From Arenibaculum pallidiluteum (GTDB lineage Bacteria > Pseudomonadota > Alphaproteobacteria > Azospirillales > Azospirillaceae): a stretch of DNA of 64,000 bases. The notes beneath the pieces are model-generated. The model worked only from the letters and a program-made list of their open reading frames with translations. It had not been told where the DNA came from and did not search any database. Each line of letters starts with the position of its first letter. Within the stretch, counting starts at the first letter, position 1. The stretch is taken from assembly GCF_017355985.1 (NCBI RefSeq), contig NZ_JAFIQU010000011.1, positions 62,001 to 126,000 of the forward strand. The letters are read 5' to 3'. Below are positions 8,229 through 16,750 of this stretch, piece by piece. The position numbers were made by a program, and so were the translations under genes.

Positions 8229-9173
8229 TTGACCGCCATGCGCTTCGTCGGCGCGGCCGAGATCGAGCGCGCGCTGGACTATCCCTCGCTGGTCGACGCG
8301 CTGCGCGAGGCCTTCCGCGCCGGATGCAGCCTGCCTCCCCGCCATCACCACGAGGTCGAGGTGCCCGGCGGCACGCCGGGGACGCTGCTGCTGATGCCGG
8401 CTTGGCGCCCGGGCGGCGCCATGGGCGTCAAGATCGTCACGGTGTTCCCGGACAACGGCACGCGCGGACTGCCGGCGGTGCTGGGCAGCTACATGCTGGT
8501 GGACGGGGTCACCGGCGCACCGCAGGCGATCCTCGATGGCCGCATGCTGACCGTGCGGCGCACCGCGGCGGCCTCGGCCCTGGCTGCCTCTTATCTCGCG
8601 CGGAAGGATGCCGCACGCCTGCTGGTGGTCGGCACGGGCCAGCTCGCCCCGCAGCTCGCCCGCGCCCACGCCGCCGTGCGGCCCATCCGCGAGGTTCGCG
8701 TCTGGGGGCGCAGCCGGGACAAGGCCGCGGCCGTGGCGGCCGAGCTGTCGGCGGCCGGCCTCGCGGCCGAGGCGGCGACCGACCTGGCGGCGGCTGCCGC
8801 CTGGGCGGACGTGGTGACCTGCGCGACGCTGGCCAGGGAGCCCATCGTCCAGGGCGCCTGGCTGCGGCCGGGCGCGCATCTCGACCTTGTGGGCGGGTTC
8901 ACGCCCGCCATGCGCGAGGCCGACGACGAGGCCGTGCGCCGCGCCTCCGTCTGGGTGGACACGCGCGAAGGCGCCCTGCACGAGGCCGGGGACATCGTGC
9001 AGCCCATGGCGTCGGGGGTCCTTGCAGCCGAGGCCGTCCATGGCGATCTGTTCACCCTGTGCCGCGGCGAAGCGCAGGGGCGGCAGGACGAGGCCGAGAT
9101 TACCCTTTTCAAATCGGTCGGCACCGCGCTAGAGGACCTTGCGGCGGCCGAGCTCGCCGTCGCCCGGGCCTGA
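8229..9173 (+). CDS. Ornithine cyclodeaminase / mu-crystallin family protein
   Basis: About 314 residues. Substrate domain with KIVTVFPDNGTRGLP (the family Lys near residue 72) and LDGRMLTVRRTAA, then a Rossmann domain with VVGTGQLAPQLARA (about 133-146). Members include ornithine cyclodeaminase, alanine dehydrogenase and Delta1-pyrroline-2-carboxylate reductase. The TTG at 8229 is favoured because GAGG (8217-8220) lies 8 bases upstream; the ATG at 8238 is the alternative. It is inserted between lapA and pyrF, a slot that is usually empty. Given an AcnX pair 7 kb upstream, a pyrroline-2-carboxylate reductase role is possible but unproved. Confidence 0.8.
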   Translation: MTAMRFVGAAEIERALDYPSLVDALREAFRAGCSLPPRHHHEVEVPGGTPGTLLLMPAWRPGGAMGVKIVTVFPDNGTRGLPAVLGSYMLVDGVTGAPQAILDGRMLTVRRTAAASALAASYLARKDAARLLVVGTGQLAPQLARAHAAVRPIREVRVWGRSRDKAAAVAAELSAAGLAAEAATDLAAAAAWADVVTCATLAREPIVQGAWLRPGAHLDLVGGFTPAMREADDEAVRRASVWVDTREGALHEAGDIVQPMASGVLAAEAVHGDLFTLCRGEAQGRQDEAEITLFKSVGTALEDLAAAELAVARA

Positions 9174-9198
9174 AGGCCCGGTCCATGCGTGCCCGCCA

Positions 9199-9241
9199 CC
9201 CCGGGATCTCCCGGGGCGCCGCCGCACCCGGGAAATCCCGG
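9199..9241 (+). promoter_or_regulatory. Tandem related palindromes upstream of pyrF
   Basis: Two dyads share the half-sites CCGGGA and TCCCGG: CCCCGGGA-TC-TCCCGGGG (9199-9216) and CCGGGA-AA-TCCCGG (9228-9241), with centres 27 bases apart. The second ends 12 bases before the pyrF ATG and partly overlaps its Shine-Dalgarno neighbourhood. It could be a pair of operator sites or two RNA hairpins controlling pyrF-trpF. Confidence 0.45.
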
Positions 9242-9253
9242 AAGGGGGAATTC

Positions 9254-9982
9254 ATGCGTCCGGCTGATCGCGTCTTCGTCGCCATCGACACGACCGGGAT
9301 CGCGGAGGCCCGGCAGCTCGCCGCGGTCGTCGCGGACCATGTCGGCGGGCTGAAGCTCGGGCTCGAGTTCTTCATGGCCCAGGGTCCGGCGGGAATCCGC
9401 GCCGTGATCGGAGATGCCGGGCCGCCGCTGTTCCTCGACCTGAAGCTCCACGACATCCCGAACACGGTGGCGGGCGCGATCCGGTCGGTGGCGCCGCTCG
9501 CACCCCGGTTCCTGACGGTGCATGCCTCGGGCGGGCCGGCCATGCTCCGCGCAGCCGCCGATGCGGCGGGCGAGGCGGCCGCCAAGGCAGGCGTCACGCC
9601 GCCGCGCCTGCTGGCGGTGACGGTCCTGACCAGCCTGGACGAGGGCGACCTGGAGGCGGTCGGGCAGCGCGGTCCCGTGCTGGAGCAGGTGCTCCGGCTG
9701 GCCGAGACCGCGCAGCGCTCCGGCATCGACGGGGTCGTCTGCTCGCCGGCCGAGGTCACCGCCCTGCGCGCCCGCTGCGGCGCCGGGCTGACGCTGATGG
9801 TGCCCGGCATCCGGCCCGCGGGCACGGCGGTGGGCGATCAGAAGCGGGTCATGACCCCGGCCGAGGCGGTCGCGGCCGGTGCAGACTTCCTGGTGATCGG
9901 CCGGCCCATCACCCAGGCGGGGGATCCCGCGGCGGCGGCCCGCGGAATCGCGGCGGAGCTGGCCGCGGGAGCGCCGGCATGA
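9254..9982 (+). CDS. pyrF: Orotidine 5'-phosphate decarboxylase
   Basis: 242 residues, TIM barrel; last step of UMP synthesis. Catalytic motif FLDLKLHDIPNTV (about residues 60-72) with the Asp-x-Lys-x-x-Asp array, and the C-terminal phosphate-binding segment VPGIRP ... LVIGRPIT. The ATG at 9254 follows GAAGGGGGAA. The stop overlaps the trpF start (ATGA). Order lapA-(insert)-pyrF-trpF fits the proteobacterial pattern. Confidence 0.96.
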   Translation: MRPADRVFVAIDTTGIAEARQLAAVVADHVGGLKLGLEFFMAQGPAGIRAVIGDAGPPLFLDLKLHDIPNTVAGAIRSVAPLAPRFLTVHASGGPAMLRAAADAAGEAAAKAGVTPPRLLAVTVLTSLDEGDLEAVGQRGPVLEQVLRLAETAQRSGIDGVVCSPAEVTALRARCGAGLTLMVPGIRPAGTAVGDQKRVMTPAEAVAAGADFLVIGRPITQAGDPAAAARGIAAELAAGAPA

Positions 9983-10623
9983 CGGTCCAGGCCAAGATCT
10001 GCGGCATCACCGATCCCGCGGCCCTCCAGGCCTCGATCGACGGGGGCGCTCGCTGGATCGGGCTCGTCTTCTTCGAGCGCTCGCCCCGCCACATCGCGGC
10101 GCCGCTGGCCGCCCAGCTCGCCCGGATGGTGCCCACAGGCGTGCGTACCGTGGGGCTCTTCGTGGACCCCGACGACGCCTATCTCGAGCACGTGGTCACC
10201 CAGGTGCCGCTGGACATGATCCAGCTCCACGGAGCCGAGACGCCCGAGCGGGTCTCAGCCATCAAGGAGGCCTGGGGCCTTCCCGTGATGAAGGCCATCA
10301 AGGTCTCGGACGCCGCGGACCTGGACGCGGCCGCCGCCTGGGCAGGGGTGGCCGACCGCCTGCTGTTCGATGCGAAGCCGCCGGCCAAGGTGACGGCCCT
10401 GCCGGGCGGCAATGGCCTCAGCTTCGACTGGACGCTGTTGCGCGGACGGGACTGGCCAACGCCCTGGATGCTCTCGGGCGGGCTGACGCCCGGCAACGTC
10501 GCCGAGGCGGTGCGCATCAGCGGCGCCCCCGCCGTCGACGTCAGCAGCGGCGTGGAGACCCGGCCGGGCCACAAGGACCCGGACCTGGTGCGCGCCTTTC
10601 TCGGCGCCTGCGCCGCGCTTTAG
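9979..10623 (+). CDS. trpF: N-(5'-phosphoribosyl)anthranilate isomerase
   Basis: 214 residues, TIM barrel. KICGITDPAA at residues 6-15 holds the catalytic Cys; VGLFVD, IQLHGAE and the C-terminal SGGLTPGNV and AVDVSSGVE (catalytic Asp and phosphate loop) are all present. Performs the Amadori rearrangement in tryptophan synthesis. Start overlaps the pyrF stop. trpB/trpA, which often follow in alphaproteobacteria, are not next to it. Confidence 0.95.
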   Translation: MTVQAKICGITDPAALQASIDGGARWIGLVFFERSPRHIAAPLAAQLARMVPTGVRTVGLFVDPDDAYLEHVVTQVPLDMIQLHGAETPERVSAIKEAWGLPVMKAIKVSDAADLDAAAAWAGVADRLLFDAKPPAKVTALPGGNGLSFDWTLLRGRDWPTPWMLSGGLTPGNVAEAVRISGAPAVDVSSGVETRPGHKDPDLVRAFLGACAAL

Positions 10624-10629
10624 CGCAGC

Positions 10630-10923
10630 TCAGCTCTCGGCGCCCTTGCCGGTGTCGGGGCGGTCGTCTGGCTGGTCGGCGGGCTGGTCCGCGGGATCGC
10701 CCGGAGGCAGGTCGGTGTAGTCGCCCTGCGACACGCCCATGCCCGCGCCCGAACGGCCGACGCTGACGGGCGTGGTCACGCCCCGGTCCAGGTCGGCGCC
10801 CTGGTCAGTGCCACCGGGCGTGCCCTGGTCCGTCTCCAGCGGATGGTCGATGGAGATGCGGTCGAAATGCCGTTCGATGCTCTCCGGACCTGTCTGGTTC
10901 TCCTGGCGGTCGCGCGTTCCCAT
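10630..10923 (-). CDS. Small acidic hydrophilic hypothetical protein
   Basis: 97 residues, no membrane segment or recognised domain. Rich in Asp, Gln, Pro, Gly and Arg, with a short repeated C-terminal stretch (DQPADQPDDRPD), so probably disordered. ATG at 10923 with AAAGGACGGAG about 8-13 bases upstream supports translation. Convergent with trpF (6-base gap). Function unknown. Confidence 0.5.
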   Translation of the reverse strand: MGTRDRQENQTGPESIERHFDRISIDHPLETDQGTPGGTDQGADLDRGVTTPVSVGRSGAGMGVSQGDYTDLPPGDPADQPADQPDDRPDTGKGAES

Positions 10924-11027
10924 GCCGGGGCTCCGTCCTTTCGGGGGGTGGGCCCGGTCAACATGGCAGGGGCGCCGGTGGTTCCCGGAACGCTTCCTGT
11001 GCGCGCCTGAGCCGCCAGGGAGCGTCT

Positions 11028-11459
11028 CTACGCCGATCGCGCCTCCAGGAGCGCCTCGCTGGCCTCGAAGGGCTCCAGCGCACTCGGCCAGGCCGCGGGC
11101 GGCTCGCCCTTCAGCGCGCGGCCGACCGCGTCCACCGCGGCCACCAGCTCCGCGTCGCTGAACGGCTTGCTCAGGCAGCCGACCGCCCAGCCGCGGATGG
11201 CTGTCCTGTCCGGGCAGCCGCCGGTCACGAACAGGACCGGCACGTGGTGCTCGCGCCAGAGCGTCGCCGCGAAGGCGGCCCCGTCGCCATGGCCGAGCAG
11301 GCCGATATCGACCAGGGCAAGGTCGGGCCCCTGCCGGGCGTCCCGGGCCGCGGCGCGGACATGGCCGGCAACGCCCACGACCTTGTGGCCGGCCGCTTCG
11401 AGGGTGTCGCGCATGCCCATGGCCGTGACGGCGTCGTCTTCCACGATCATCAGGTTCAT
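11028..11459 (-). CDS. Stand-alone response-regulator receiver protein
   Basis: 143 residues, a CheY-like receiver with no output domain. Acidic pocket E7-D8-D9, phospho-acceptor D51 (LVDIG), T79 (VTGG) and K98 (SKPF) are all in place, so it should be phosphorylatable. A 25-residue Pro/Glu/Ala tail follows. The ATG at 11459 has GGGAGGGG 6 bases upstream. No histidine kinase is nearby, so its partner is encoded elsewhere. Confidence 0.88.
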   Translation of the reverse strand: MNLMIVEDDAVTAMGMRDTLEAAGHKVVGVAGHVRAAARDARQGPDLALVDIGLLGHGDGAAFAATLWREHHVPVLFVTGGCPDRTAIRGWAVGCLSKPFSDAELVAAVDAVGRALKGEPPAAWPSALEPFEASEALLEARSA

Positions 11460-11581
11460 CGCGTCCCCTCCCAGTTCGCCCGGGCGGGCCAGGGGCCGCC
11501 GGGCGGCAAGCGGGAGAACAGGGGGTGATGGGACAGGGTTCCTTTCGCGCCAGGACGGAACCCGGGATGCGCGGACGGTGG

Positions 11582-12673
11582 TCACACGGCGCGGATCGCC
11601 TCCAGCCCCTGCCAGTCGAAGACGATGCCGTGGCCGGGCCGGTCGGGCGCCGTCGCCTTGCCGTCGACGATGCGCAGCGGCTCGGCGATGTAGCGGTCCA
11701 GGCCGAAGCCGTGGGCCTCGAGATAGCTGCGGTTGGGGCACGCCGCCAGCAGGTGGACGGTGATGTCGTGCGCTCCGTGCGAGGTGACGGGCAGGTTGAA
11801 GGCCTCGGCCAGGTGGGCGATCTTCATGAAGGCCGTCACGCCGCCGCAATTGGTGACGTCGGGCTCGGGATAGGTCACGCCGCCCCCCGCGATCAGGTGG
11901 CGGAAATCCCAGAGCGTGCGCAGGTTCTCTCCCGCGGCGATGGGCAGCCCGCCCTCGCGCACGACCCGCGCATGGCCCGCGAAATCGTCGGGAACGATCG
12001 GCTCCTCCAGCCAGACGAGGTCGTGTGGCGCAAGCGCGCGCGCCGCGCGGATCGCCTCGTCCACGGTCCATTTCATGTTGGCGTCGGCCATCAGCGGGAA
12101 GTCGCCGCCGAGATGGGCGCGCATCGCAGCCACGCGCTCGACGTCCTCCGCCAGCCGGGCGCGGCCGACCTTCATCTTGATGGCGCGGAACCCGCGGGCG
12201 AGATTGCCGTCGGTCTGGCGCAGCAGCGCATCGAGCGGCAGGTCCAGGTCGATGCCCCCGGCATAGCAGGGAACCCGGGGATCGTGCCCGCCCAGCAGCC
12301 GCCACAGCGGCAGGCCCGCGCGCCTGGCCTTGAGGTCCCACAGCGCGATGTCCACGGCCGACAGCGCCAGCACGGTGGGCCCGCCACGGCCGCCGTAATG
12401 CGTGCCCCACCACATCTTCTGCCAGAGATGCTCGATGCGGTCCGCGTCCTCGCCGGTCAGCAGCTCGGCCATCTCGCGAGACAGCGTCGCCTCGATGGCG
12501 GCGCCGTTCCGGCCGACCGTGAAGGTGTAGCCGACCCCCTCGGCACCCTCGGCATCGCGCAGCCGCACAGTGTTCAGCTCGAAGGCGCGCATGGCCCCGT
12601 GCATGCTGTCCGTCAGGACCTCGGGCAGCGGAATGCGATAGAGCGCGCTCTGGACGGAGGTGATCGCGGGCAT
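11582..12673 (-). CDS. Mandelate racemase/muconate lactonizing (enolase-superfamily) sugar-acid dehydratase
   Basis: 363 residues. Capping domain then a barrel with all chemistry residues visible: K166-x-K168 (IKMKVG), metal ligands D197 (MADANM), E223 (WLEEP) and E249 (AAGEN), and H299 (SHGAHD). Such enzymes abstract the alpha proton of acid sugars and dehydrate or epimerise them. It is the last gene of an operon with a four-carbon acid-sugar kinase and PdxA2-type dehydrogenase (ATGA overlap with the kinase), so it probably acts on an acid sugar. Shorter than L-fuconate dehydratase (about 440). Exact substrate unknown. Confidence 0.85.
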   Translation of the reverse strand: MPAITSVQSALYRIPLPEVLTDSMHGAMRAFELNTVRLRDAEGAEGVGYTFTVGRNGAAIEATLSREMAELLTGEDADRIEHLWQKMWWGTHYGGRGGPTVLALSAVDIALWDLKARRAGLPLWRLLGGHDPRVPCYAGGIDLDLPLDALLRQTDGNLARGFRAIKMKVGRARLAEDVERVAAMRAHLGGDFPLMADANMKWTVDEAIRAARALAPHDLVWLEEPIVPDDFAGHARVVREGGLPIAAGENLRTLWDFRHLIAGGGVTYPEPDVTNCGGVTAFMKIAHLAEAFNLPVTSHGAHDITVHLLAACPNRSYLEAHGFGLDRYIAEPLRIVDGKATAPDRPGHGIVFDWQGLEAIRAV

Positions 12674-13836
12674 CACGGGACTCCTCGGTTGGGGCTCAGC
12701 ATGCCGGCCAGGCGCAGGAGCGTGTCGTCCCCGCCGAAGCCGCCGGACTTGGCCAGGATCTGGAGCGGCGCCGCACCCCCGGCGCTGCCCAGCGGAACGC
12801 CGGGCAGCGCCTCGCCCAGAAGGCGCAGGCCGGGCGCACGAAGCGCCGCGAGCACCGCGAGGGCCGTGTCGCCGCCGGCCAGCACCAGCCCCGTGAGCTG
12901 CAGCCGCCCGGCCAGTTCGGCCGCCATGGCGCCGAGCCGGACGGCGACCGTCCCGGGATCCGCCGCGGGGGCCGCGGCGGCGACCGCCACCAGGCCGCCG
13001 CCCGCGGAGCCGAGGGCGTCCGCGACCGCACCGGGGACGATGCGGCCGGCAGGCGCGGGCAGCACGGTGCCGCCGGCCATCCGAAAGGCATCGAGCTGGC
13101 GGGCCGTCTCGTCCGTGCGCGACCCCAGCACCGCGAGCCAGGAGCCGCGGGCCGGCGCGACCGGGGCGCCGGGCGACCCGAACATGGCGCGGGACATGGC
13201 GGCGCCCAGCCCGGCCGCGCCGGCGGGAAGCACCTCTCCGGACCGCGCCAGGCACCAGGAGGCGATGCGGTCCAGGTCCGAATCGTCCTCGGCATCGGCC
13301 AGGATCAGCGCGCCGGCTTCCGGCTCCGTGGCGCCGCGCGGCCAGGCGCCGATCCTCAGTCCCGGCGCCACCGCCGCGAGCGCCTCGGCGATCGGGATCG
13401 CCGGTGGGGGCGAGCGCAGGTCAAGGGACGCGCGGGACTGCGCGAGCGGAGTGCCGCCCACCAGCACGGCCCCTTTCCGGAAGGTCCGCCCCTGCGCGGG
13501 CACGGCCGGGCAGAGCAGCGCGCGCGGGCGTCCGGTCTGGGCCAGCGCGGCCAGCAGCTCGGCGGCGACGGCGCCACGCAGCGTCGAATCCACCTTCTTG
13601 AAGAGGATGCCCCCGCCGGGGGCGAGCCCACGGACCGCCGCGCGGACCCGACCGGCCGCCGCCGCCGGCATCAGATGGCGCGAATCCGTGCTGCAGGCGA
13701 TGACGTCCAGCTCCGCCGCGATGTCCGAGGCGTCCAGCACGAAGCCCGTGCGGGCGCCCGCCGCCGCCGCGGACGCGGCCGTATCCAGCGCGCCCGTCAC
13801 GTCGTCGGCGACGATGGCGAGGCGCGGGCGGGTCAT
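12673..13836 (-). CDS. Four-carbon acid-sugar kinase family (DUF1537/OtnK-like)
   Basis: 387 residues. N-terminal substrate domain with IVADDVTGALDTA (residues 8-20), STDSRH and KKVDSTLRG; C-terminal nucleotide domain ending in LILAKSGGFGG-type motif (QILAKSGGFGGDDTL). Family members DtnK/DenK/OtnK phosphorylate D-threonate, D-erythronate or 3-oxo-tetronates at O4. The start overlaps the stop of the PdxA2-type gene and the stop overlaps the MR gene start, so the three are tightly coupled. The kinase-PdxA2 pair is the known arrangement for D-threonate/D-erythronate degradation to dihydroxyacetone phosphate. Confidence 0.88.
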   Translation of the reverse strand: MTRPRLAIVADDVTGALDTAASAAAAGARTGFVLDASDIAAELDVIACSTDSRHLMPAAAAGRVRAAVRGLAPGGGILFKKVDSTLRGAVAAELLAALAQTGRPRALLCPAVPAQGRTFRKGAVLVGGTPLAQSRASLDLRSPPPAIPIAEALAAVAPGLRIGAWPRGATEPEAGALILADAEDDSDLDRIASWCLARSGEVLPAGAAGLGAAMSRAMFGSPGAPVAPARGSWLAVLGSRTDETARQLDAFRMAGGTVLPAPAGRIVPGAVADALGSAGGGLVAVAAAAPAADPGTVAVRLGAMAAELAGRLQLTGLVLAGGDTALAVLAALRAPGLRLLGEALPGVPLGSAGGAAPLQILAKSGGFGGDDTLLRLAGMLSPNRGVP

Positions 13837-14855
13837 CAGCTTCCGGCGGCCGGGGAGGCCGGACGCGCCGCCATGCGGCGGCCATAGGCGATGGCGGCCT
13901 TCATGTTGGTATGGTCGGCCCGGCCCTTCCAGGCGATGTCGAAGGCGGTGCCGTGGTCGACGGATACGCGTCGGATCGGCAGGCCCAGTGTGACGTTCAC
14001 CGTGGTGTCGAAGGCGATCAGCTTCGCTGGGATATGGCCCTGGTCGTGGTATTGCGCGACCACCAGGTCGAACTCGCCGCGGACGGCGCGGTAGAAGACG
14101 GTGTCGCCGGGAACCGGTCCCGTCACCGCGATCCCCTCGGACCGCGCGGCCTCGATGGCGGGGGTGATGCGCTCGATCTCCTCGGTGCCGAAGAGCCCGC
14201 CCTCGCCGCTGTGGGGGTTCAGGCCCGCGACCGCGATGCGCGGCCGCTCCAGCCCGATCTCGCGCATATGGGCGTGGCCGGTCCTGATGGTGGCGAGAAC
14301 CCTTTCGGTGGTGCCGCGCTCCGTCGCGCCGCGCAGCGAGACATGGGTCGAGACATGGATCACCGACAGCCGCTCGGAGGCCAGCAGCATGAAGGAGGGC
14401 AGGCCGCCGCAGAGATGGGCGAGCAGCTCGGTGTGCCCCTCGAAGCGGTGGCCGGCCGCGTGCATTGCCGACTTGTTCAGGGGGGCGGTGACCATGGCCG
14501 CGCTCGCGCCCTCGCGCTGGAGCTCGGCCGCCCGGACGACGCAGCGGTAGGCGGCGTCCCCGCCGGCCGCCGAGACGGCCCCGTCGCGCAGCTCCTCCAG
14601 GCCGTCCACCGGGACCGGGGCGATCGCGACCGCCCCGGGCTCCCCACCCGACTCCTCGGCAAAGCGGAGATCCGCCCCCACGAGGGCCGCGGCCCGGGCC
14701 ATCACCCGCGGGTCGCCGGCAACGATGACGGCGGCACGCTCCCCGGGCGGCATCTCTGCCAGGGCGCGGCAGATGATCTCCGGTCCGACGCCGGCGGGAT
14801 CGCCCATGGTGATCGCGATCCGCGCCGGCCGGCCGGCGGCTGGTGGGCGGCTCAT
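13836..14855 (-). CDS. pdxA2: PdxA2-type D-threonate/D-erythronate 4-phosphate dehydrogenase
   Basis: 339 residues of the PdxA family. TMGDPAGVGPEI at about 16-27; metal-ligand His residues in the segments KSAMHAAGHRFEGHTE, AQYHDQGHIPAKLIAF and VDHGTAFDIA. It oxidises and decarboxylates a 4-phosphohydroxy acid. Biosynthetic PdxA (vitamin B6) is the same family, but position between a DUF1537 kinase and TRAP genes indicates the catabolic PdxA2 version. GTG/ATGA-type overlaps link it to the kinase. Moderate risk that it also serves pyridoxal synthesis. Confidence 0.87.
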   Translation of the reverse strand: MSRPPAAGRPARIAITMGDPAGVGPEIICRALAEMPPGERAAVIVAGDPRVMARAAALVGADLRFAEESGGEPGAVAIAPVPVDGLEELRDGAVSAAGGDAAYRCVVRAAELQREGASAAMVTAPLNKSAMHAAGHRFEGHTELLAHLCGGLPSFMLLASERLSVIHVSTHVSLRGATERGTTERVLATIRTGHAHMREIGLERPRIAVAGLNPHSGEGGLFGTEEIERITPAIEAARSEGIAVTGPVPGDTVFYRAVRGEFDLVVAQYHDQGHIPAKLIAFDTTVNVTLGLPIRRVSVDHGTAFDIAWKGRADHTNMKAAIAYGRRMAARPASPAAGS

Positions 14856-14862
14856 CGCCGGC

Positions 14863-16140
14863 TCACCGGTAGATCAGGGTCGGAAGCCACATGGAGAAGT
14901 CCGGCCAGTAGGTGACGAGCGCCAGGATGATCAGCAGCGGCACGAGGAAGGGCGCGCAGGCCTTCGCGCATTCCTCGAAGGGGATCCGCGCGACCCTGGA
15001 CAGGATGTAGAGCACCATGCCCACGGGCGGCGTCAGCAGCCCGATCATGAGGTTCAGCACCATCAGGATGCCGAACTGGACGGGATCGACGCCGATCTGG
15101 GCCATGATCGGCAGCAGGACCGGCACCATGATCGTGATGGCGGCGATCGTCTCCAGGAAGCAGCCGACGAAGAGCAGCAGGAGGTTGACCAGCAGCAGGA
15201 GCAGGAACGGGTTCGTCGTCAGCCCCAGGACCCAGGCCGACAGCATCTCCGTCACCCGAGCCGAGGTCAGGATCCAGCCGAAGATCGAGGCCGCGGCCAC
15301 GATGATCAGGATCACCGAGGTCGTCTCGATGGTCTCCATGCTGACCTTGACGAGCTCGCGCCAGGTCAGCGTCCGGTAGACGGCGATGCCCAGGAACAGG
15401 GCCCAGGCCACCGCGGCGATGGCCGCCTCGGTGGGCGTGAACATGCCGCTGACCATGCCGCCGATCAGGATCACCGGAGTCATCAGGGCCAGGAAGGCCT
15501 GCTTGAAGCTCTGGCCAAGCACGACGACCGAGAAGCGCGCGTCGCGCTGGTAGCCGCGGCGCCGCGCCACATAGGCGACGTAGAGCATCAGGATCAGCGC
15601 CATGCCCAGGCCCGGGACCACCCCCGCGGCGAAGAGCTGGCCGACCGACGCGTTGGCCATGACCCCGTAGATCACCAGGGGCAGCGAGGGCGGGATGATC
15701 GGGCCGATGGTCGAGGACGCGGCGGTGAGGCCGACCGCGAAGCGATCGTCGTAGCCGTGGTCCCGCATGGCCTTGATCTCGATGGTGCCGAGGCCGCCGG
15801 CATCGGCCACGGCCGTTCCCGACATACCCGCGAAGATCACCGAGCCCGCGACGTTGACATGGCCGAGCCCGCCCCGCATCCAGCCGACCAGCGCCACCGC
15901 GAAGGTGTAGATGCGCTCGGTGATCAGGGCAGAGTTCATCAGGTTGCCGGCCATGATGAAGAAGGGGATCGCCAGCAGCGGGAAGCTGTCGATGCCGTTC
16001 ACCATCCGGTGCAGCACGACGACGTCGGGCATGCCGACCATCCAGACATAGGCGAGGGACGAGCCGGCGAGCGCGACCGCGATGGGCACCCCCGAGAGCA
16101 TCATGACCAGCAGTGACCCGAAAAGGACGACGAGCGGCAT
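14863..16140 (-). CDS. TRAP transporter large permease (DctM)
   Basis: 425 residues with about 11-12 membrane helices; conserved motifs FPLLAIPFFIMAGNLMN, SGTAVADAGGLG and IIPPSLPLVIYG identify the DctM ion-transport superfamily subunit. Together with the small permease and binding protein it imports an organic acid with Na+ across the inner membrane. It follows the small permease by 11 bases and precedes pdxA2 by 7, inside the leftward acid-sugar operon, so the cargo is probably an acid sugar. Confidence 0.93.
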   Translation of the reverse strand: MPLVVLFGSLLVMMLSGVPIAVALAGSSLAYVWMVGMPDVVVLHRMVNGIDSFPLLAIPFFIMAGNLMNSALITERIYTFAVALVGWMRGGLGHVNVAGSVIFAGMSGTAVADAGGLGTIEIKAMRDHGYDDRFAVGLTAASSTIGPIIPPSLPLVIYGVMANASVGQLFAAGVVPGLGMALILMLYVAYVARRRGYQRDARFSVVVLGQSFKQAFLALMTPVILIGGMVSGMFTPTEAAIAAVAWALFLGIAVYRTLTWRELVKVSMETIETTSVILIIVAAASIFGWILTSARVTEMLSAWVLGLTTNPFLLLLLVNLLLLFVGCFLETIAAITIMVPVLLPIMAQIGVDPVQFGILMVLNLMIGLLTPPVGMVLYILSRVARIPFEECAKACAPFLVPLLIILALVTYWPDFSMWLPTLIYR

Positions 16141-16151
16141 CGGGCCCTCCC

Positions 16152-16739
16152 TTAGGCCGGAAAAGCGGCGACGCGGCGCCAGGCGGACTGGACGGCGCGC
16201 AGGGCCATGAGGACGAGCCCGGCGAGGACGACCCAGTAGAGCAGGCTCATGGGCAGGTCGATCACCGACATCGGCTGGAACTTCATGGCCTGCGTCAGGC
16301 GCCAGGCCAGCCACGCCGAATAGGCATAGAAGCCGACGGTCACGACGTCGCAGACCGACAGGACCACGGCGGAGAGCCGCGGCGGCAGGTAGTTGTGGAA
16401 GAACTCGACCATGATGTGCGAGCGGCGACGGACCGCCATGGCGCCGCCAAGGAACGCGGTCGCGATCAGCAGGTAGCGCGCGCCCTCTTCGGTCCAGGTG
16501 AAGCTGTCGTTCAGCACGTAGCGCGTGAAGAACTGCAGGAACACCACGAAGGCCAGCGCCCAGAAGACGATGAAGGCCGGAATGTCCTCGATCGCAACCG
16601 AATGGTCGCGCTCGTCCTCGAGGCGGGCGTCCAGCGGGATGTCGAGGGCGGTCGGCAGCGGGCCCGGGGTGGAGGCGGGCGCCATGGCGCCCACCCCCGA
16701 ACCCGTTCCCTCGGCGGCCCGGTTCGCGGTCTCGCGCAT
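16152..16739 (-). CDS. TRAP transporter small permease (DctQ)
   Basis: 195 residues from the ATG at 16739: Pro/Ala-rich cytoplasmic N-tail of about 50 residues, then four membrane helices with the DctQ signature RYVLNDSFTWTEEGARYLL. GGAGG lies 4 bases before this ATG; a GTG at 16754 overlapping the dctP stop is an alternative start that would add five residues. It bridges DctM and the periplasmic receptor. Same operon as the genes either side. Confidence 0.88.
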   Translation of the reverse strand: MRETANRAAEGTGSGVGAMAPASTPGPLPTALDIPLDARLEDERDHSVAIEDIPAFIVFWALAFVVFLQFFTRYVLNDSFTWTEEGARYLLIATAFLGGAMAVRRRSHIMVEFFHNYLPPRLSAVVLSVCDVVTVGFYAYSAWLAWRLTQAMKFQPMSVIDLPMSLLYWVVLAGLVLMALRAVQSAWRRVAAFPA

Positions 16740-16750
16740 CGGGCCTCCGC

